In this document: piece after piece, positions 62,560-64,000 of the stretch
Layout of the letters: every line of letters begins with the position of its first letter
How positions within the stretch are numbered: the first letter of the stretch is position 1
Assembly: GCA_045107045.1 (NCBI GenBank)
Contig: JBGCFR010000020.1
Coordinates: forward strand, 18,202-82,201
Length of the DNA stretch: 64,000 nt
Origin: Putridiphycobacter sp045107045
Lineage (GTDB): Bacteria > Bacteroidota > Bacteroidia > Flavobacteriales_D > Crocinitomicaceae
Direction: 5' to 3'
Made by a program: the position numbers and the translations under genes
Notes under the pieces: model-generated
Seen by the model: the letters and a program-made list of their open reading frames with translations, nothing else
Databases searched by the model: none
What the model was told of the DNA's origin: nothing

Positions 62560-63636
62560 ATGTCTCCTGAAATTCAAAAACTAGAAGATTCAATCAAAAG
62601 GGTTAATCGTATTGGGTTTACACCTAAATTTAAAGACTCATTTCAAACAAAGTTATCTATATCTGCCTTTATCGCTATTGGATTAAAGACAGTTGAAAAA
62701 ATCGGCTGGGACATTGTATATTATGATGAAACTTCCATTGAAGCCAAGAGAAAAAATGACTCAGATAGCTGGACGGAAAAAATCACAATTATTTATGACA
62801 CTGGTAACGTAAATGTTCAAAGTGTTTCGCTTGGTCAAGAAATGATTGATTTTGGAAAAAATTCTAAACGTGTAAAATTATTTCATTTGGTTTATATAGA
62901 TTTAACTGCATCAATCAGCAAAGAAGAAATAATAGAATTTACAAAGAATCTAAAAAAAGAAAGTGAATGGACGGATTATATTGTTCCAGAATCGTTGCCA
63001 GCACCTAAAAAATATAGATTACCAAATATTTATATTCCAATATTAGGCGCATTAATCACATCCCTTTTGCTTGGATATATTTTAAGCTACTGCATTGGAG
63101 TAGGCTTCTATATAATTGGTCTATTCGACATAGGAATTGGATTTATTATCGGCTTCATGCTAAGTCAACTGATCAAGCTTGGAAATTATACTCATTATGG
63201 TCACTTAAGAGTAATTTTGATTGGCTCATTGCTAATTATTCTTCTATCATGTCAGATTTTTCTTTACATCAATTTCCCTAGCTCCTATAACGTCAATTTT
63301 ATTTCATATATGAAACTTCGTCTTGATGCTGGATTGATAATTAAAAATCTGAATACGGGATGGATAGGACTTGTATTAAGTTGGTTTATTCTGCTTTTTT
63401 TTGGATATCTTATTGGGTTACAGAAATTAATCGGGGGGATATTAATATATCAGATGAATCGTGTACCAGATGAAGTTACTATGCACACCTATTACTTGTT
63501 TGCACAAGGAAAAAGTGACGACGCTATTAGAACTGAATTGTCAAAATACGGATGGTCTAACTCTAATGATCAAGATTACGTTTTTGAAACTGTTGCCGCT
63601 AACCAAAGTGCCAATGACATAGGAAGGAGTGCTTAA
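62560..63636 (+). CDS. Unknown membrane protein with soluble N-terminal domain
   Basis: 358 residues. The first 145 are soluble, alternating strands and helices (KLSISAFIAIGLKTVEKIGWDIVYYDE, WTEKITIIYDTGNVNVQS). Four to five membrane helices follow (about 152-290). A soluble end carries a short helical motif that looks like a small ubiquitin-associated-like or SHOCT-like unit (YYLFAQGKSDDAIRTELSKYGWS). I recognise no family. It is not in an obvious operon. Confidence 0.7.
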   Translation: MSPEIQKLEDSIKRVNRIGFTPKFKDSFQTKLSISAFIAIGLKTVEKIGWDIVYYDETSIEAKRKNDSDSWTEKITIIYDTGNVNVQSVSLGQEMIDFGKNSKRVKLFHLVYIDLTASISKEEIIEFTKNLKKESEWTDYIVPESLPAPKKYRLPNIYIPILGALITSLLLGYILSYCIGVGFYIIGLFDIGIGFIIGFMLSQLIKLGNYTHYGHLRVILIGSLLIILLSCQIFLYINFPSSYNVNFISYMKLRLDAGLIIKNLNTGWIGLVLSWFILLFFGYLIGLQKLIGGILIYQMNRVPDEVTMHTYYLFAQGKSDDAIRTELSKYGWSNSNDQDYVFETVAANQSANDIGRSA

Positions 63637-63811
63637 GCAAACCGAGCAATATAAGATACTGTGGCTATCAATTTTTTTATTATCTCCTTCGAAACTGTTC
63701 TCAATAGAATTCAAATTTACCATCTCATTTTCACCCCTTCGAACTGACAATTCAACCCTCAAGGTTCGAGATAAATTGACTGTTAAAGTAATTGTGAGAG
63801 ACACAAGTTGA
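63629..63811 (+). CDS. Doubtful 60-codon ORF
   Basis: GTG start with an AGGAAGGAG-like stretch just before it, overlapping the end of the previous gene by eight bases. The product begins with a basic, hydrophobic, signal-like segment (KILWLSIFLLSPSKLFS) and stops soon after. It may be a small secreted protein, the remnant of a longer one, or noise; a longer frame of equal doubt exists on the other strand. Confidence 0.25.
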   Translation: MLKQTEQYKILWLSIFLLSPSKLFSIEFKFTISFSPLRTDNSTLKVRDKLTVKVIVRDTS

Positions 63812-63925
63812 ATAAAATTTTTCGAGAACGACCTTCTGATCTAAATTCCCAAAATAACAATCGCACTCTTTCATTCGATACCTAACGATTATTCATTAAA
63901 TTAGCGGCTTAAAATACATTTAGAA

Positions 63926-64000
63926 ATGCCTGTAAATTTTGTTGAAGAATTAAGATGGAGAGGAATGTTGCAAGACATTATGCCTGGAACCGAGGAATTA
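63926..64000 (+). CDS. tyrS: Tyrosyl-tRNA synthetase, 5' end only
   Basis: The last 25 codons of the window read MPVNFVEELRWRGMLQDIMPG plus TEEL, the characteristic start of TyrRS in Bacteroidota (NFVEELRWRGM..DIMPGTEE). The gene continues beyond the right edge, so the class I HIGH and KMSKS motifs are not visible. A near-match -7 box (TACATTTA, 63915-63922) ends three bases before the ATG. Confidence 0.88.
   Translation, partial: MPVNFVEELRWRGMLQDIMPGTEEL

Noticed and set aside
63541..63804. 87-codon minus-strand frame near the right end
   Set aside because: Overlaps the end of a real gene antisense and has no domain or start signal; it competes with an equally doubtful plus-strand ORF.
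1..64000. Insertion sequences, integrases or prophage genes
   Set aside because: No transposase, recombinase, phage structural gene or paired terminal inverted repeats were recognised in any frame.

Overview
The window looks like part of a chromosome from an AT-rich, aerobic-type member of the Bacteroidota, probably a flavobacterium-like marine or freshwater lineage. The evidence is consistent. Several proteins end in a type IX secretion (T9SS) sorting domain. There is a giant SprB-repeat adhesin, an outer-membrane beta-barrel receptor with an N-terminal carboxypeptidase-regulatory-like domain, and a beta-propeller sensor. Upstream regions carry the Bacteroidota -7 box TAnnTTTG rather than Shine-Dalgarno sites. 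No rRNA, insertion sequence, prophage or CRISPR array was seen.

Layout. 1-1.7 kb: end of a TPR gene, lptC and a small membrane protein, forming the tail of an envelope operon. 1.7-8.7 kb: secreted M14 carboxypeptidase, YgiQ-type radical SAM protein, TonB-domain protein, glycyl-tRNA synthetase. 8.8-12.6 kb: a methyltransferase, a broken TPR/OmpA locus, a lipoprotein, and a histidine kinase facing a single-domain response regulator. 12.7-16.5 kb: rhodanese lipoprotein plus TauE/SafE exporter (sulfur handling), then an outer-membrane receptor. 16.7-24.2 kb: lipoprotein/DUF2490 pair, a T9SS cargo protein, tRNA-Arg(TCG) with a collapsed copy beside it, and a propeller/SpoIIE phosphatase sensor. 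24.2-26 kb: SDR protein, HAD hydrolase and a CAT-anticodon tRNA.

26-53 kb is the most distinctive part: a surface polysaccharide or glycolipid locus. It holds a WcaJ-type priming transferase, five radical SAM enzymes with a cobalamin-binding-type N-terminal domain, one SPASM-type radical SAM enzyme, and two methyltransferases. It also holds a winged-helix/nucleotidyltransferase protein, a UGM-like flavoprotein, a lipoprotein with a CXXCH haem motif, glycosyltransferases of the GT4, GT9, GT87 and WecG types, two Wzx-type flippases and two Wzy/ligase-type proteins. The locus has two tightly packed divergent operons. The minus-strand one (36.6-47.2 kb) is rich in radical SAM enzymes, and the plus-strand one (47.3-53.2 kb) is a conventional Wzx/Wzy set. 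The combination suggests heavily modified (possibly C-methylated or rearranged) glycans, but no substrate can be read from the sequence.

53-64 kb: a four-helix-bundle S23-type protein, the 2005-residue SprB-repeat adhesin with a good promoter and terminator, arsenite methyltransferase ArsM, a lipoprotein with a possible clan CD cysteine-peptidase dyad, an unknown membrane protein, and the first 25 codons of tyrosyl-tRNA synthetase.

Functions come from motif and family recognition by eye; no database search or folding was run.
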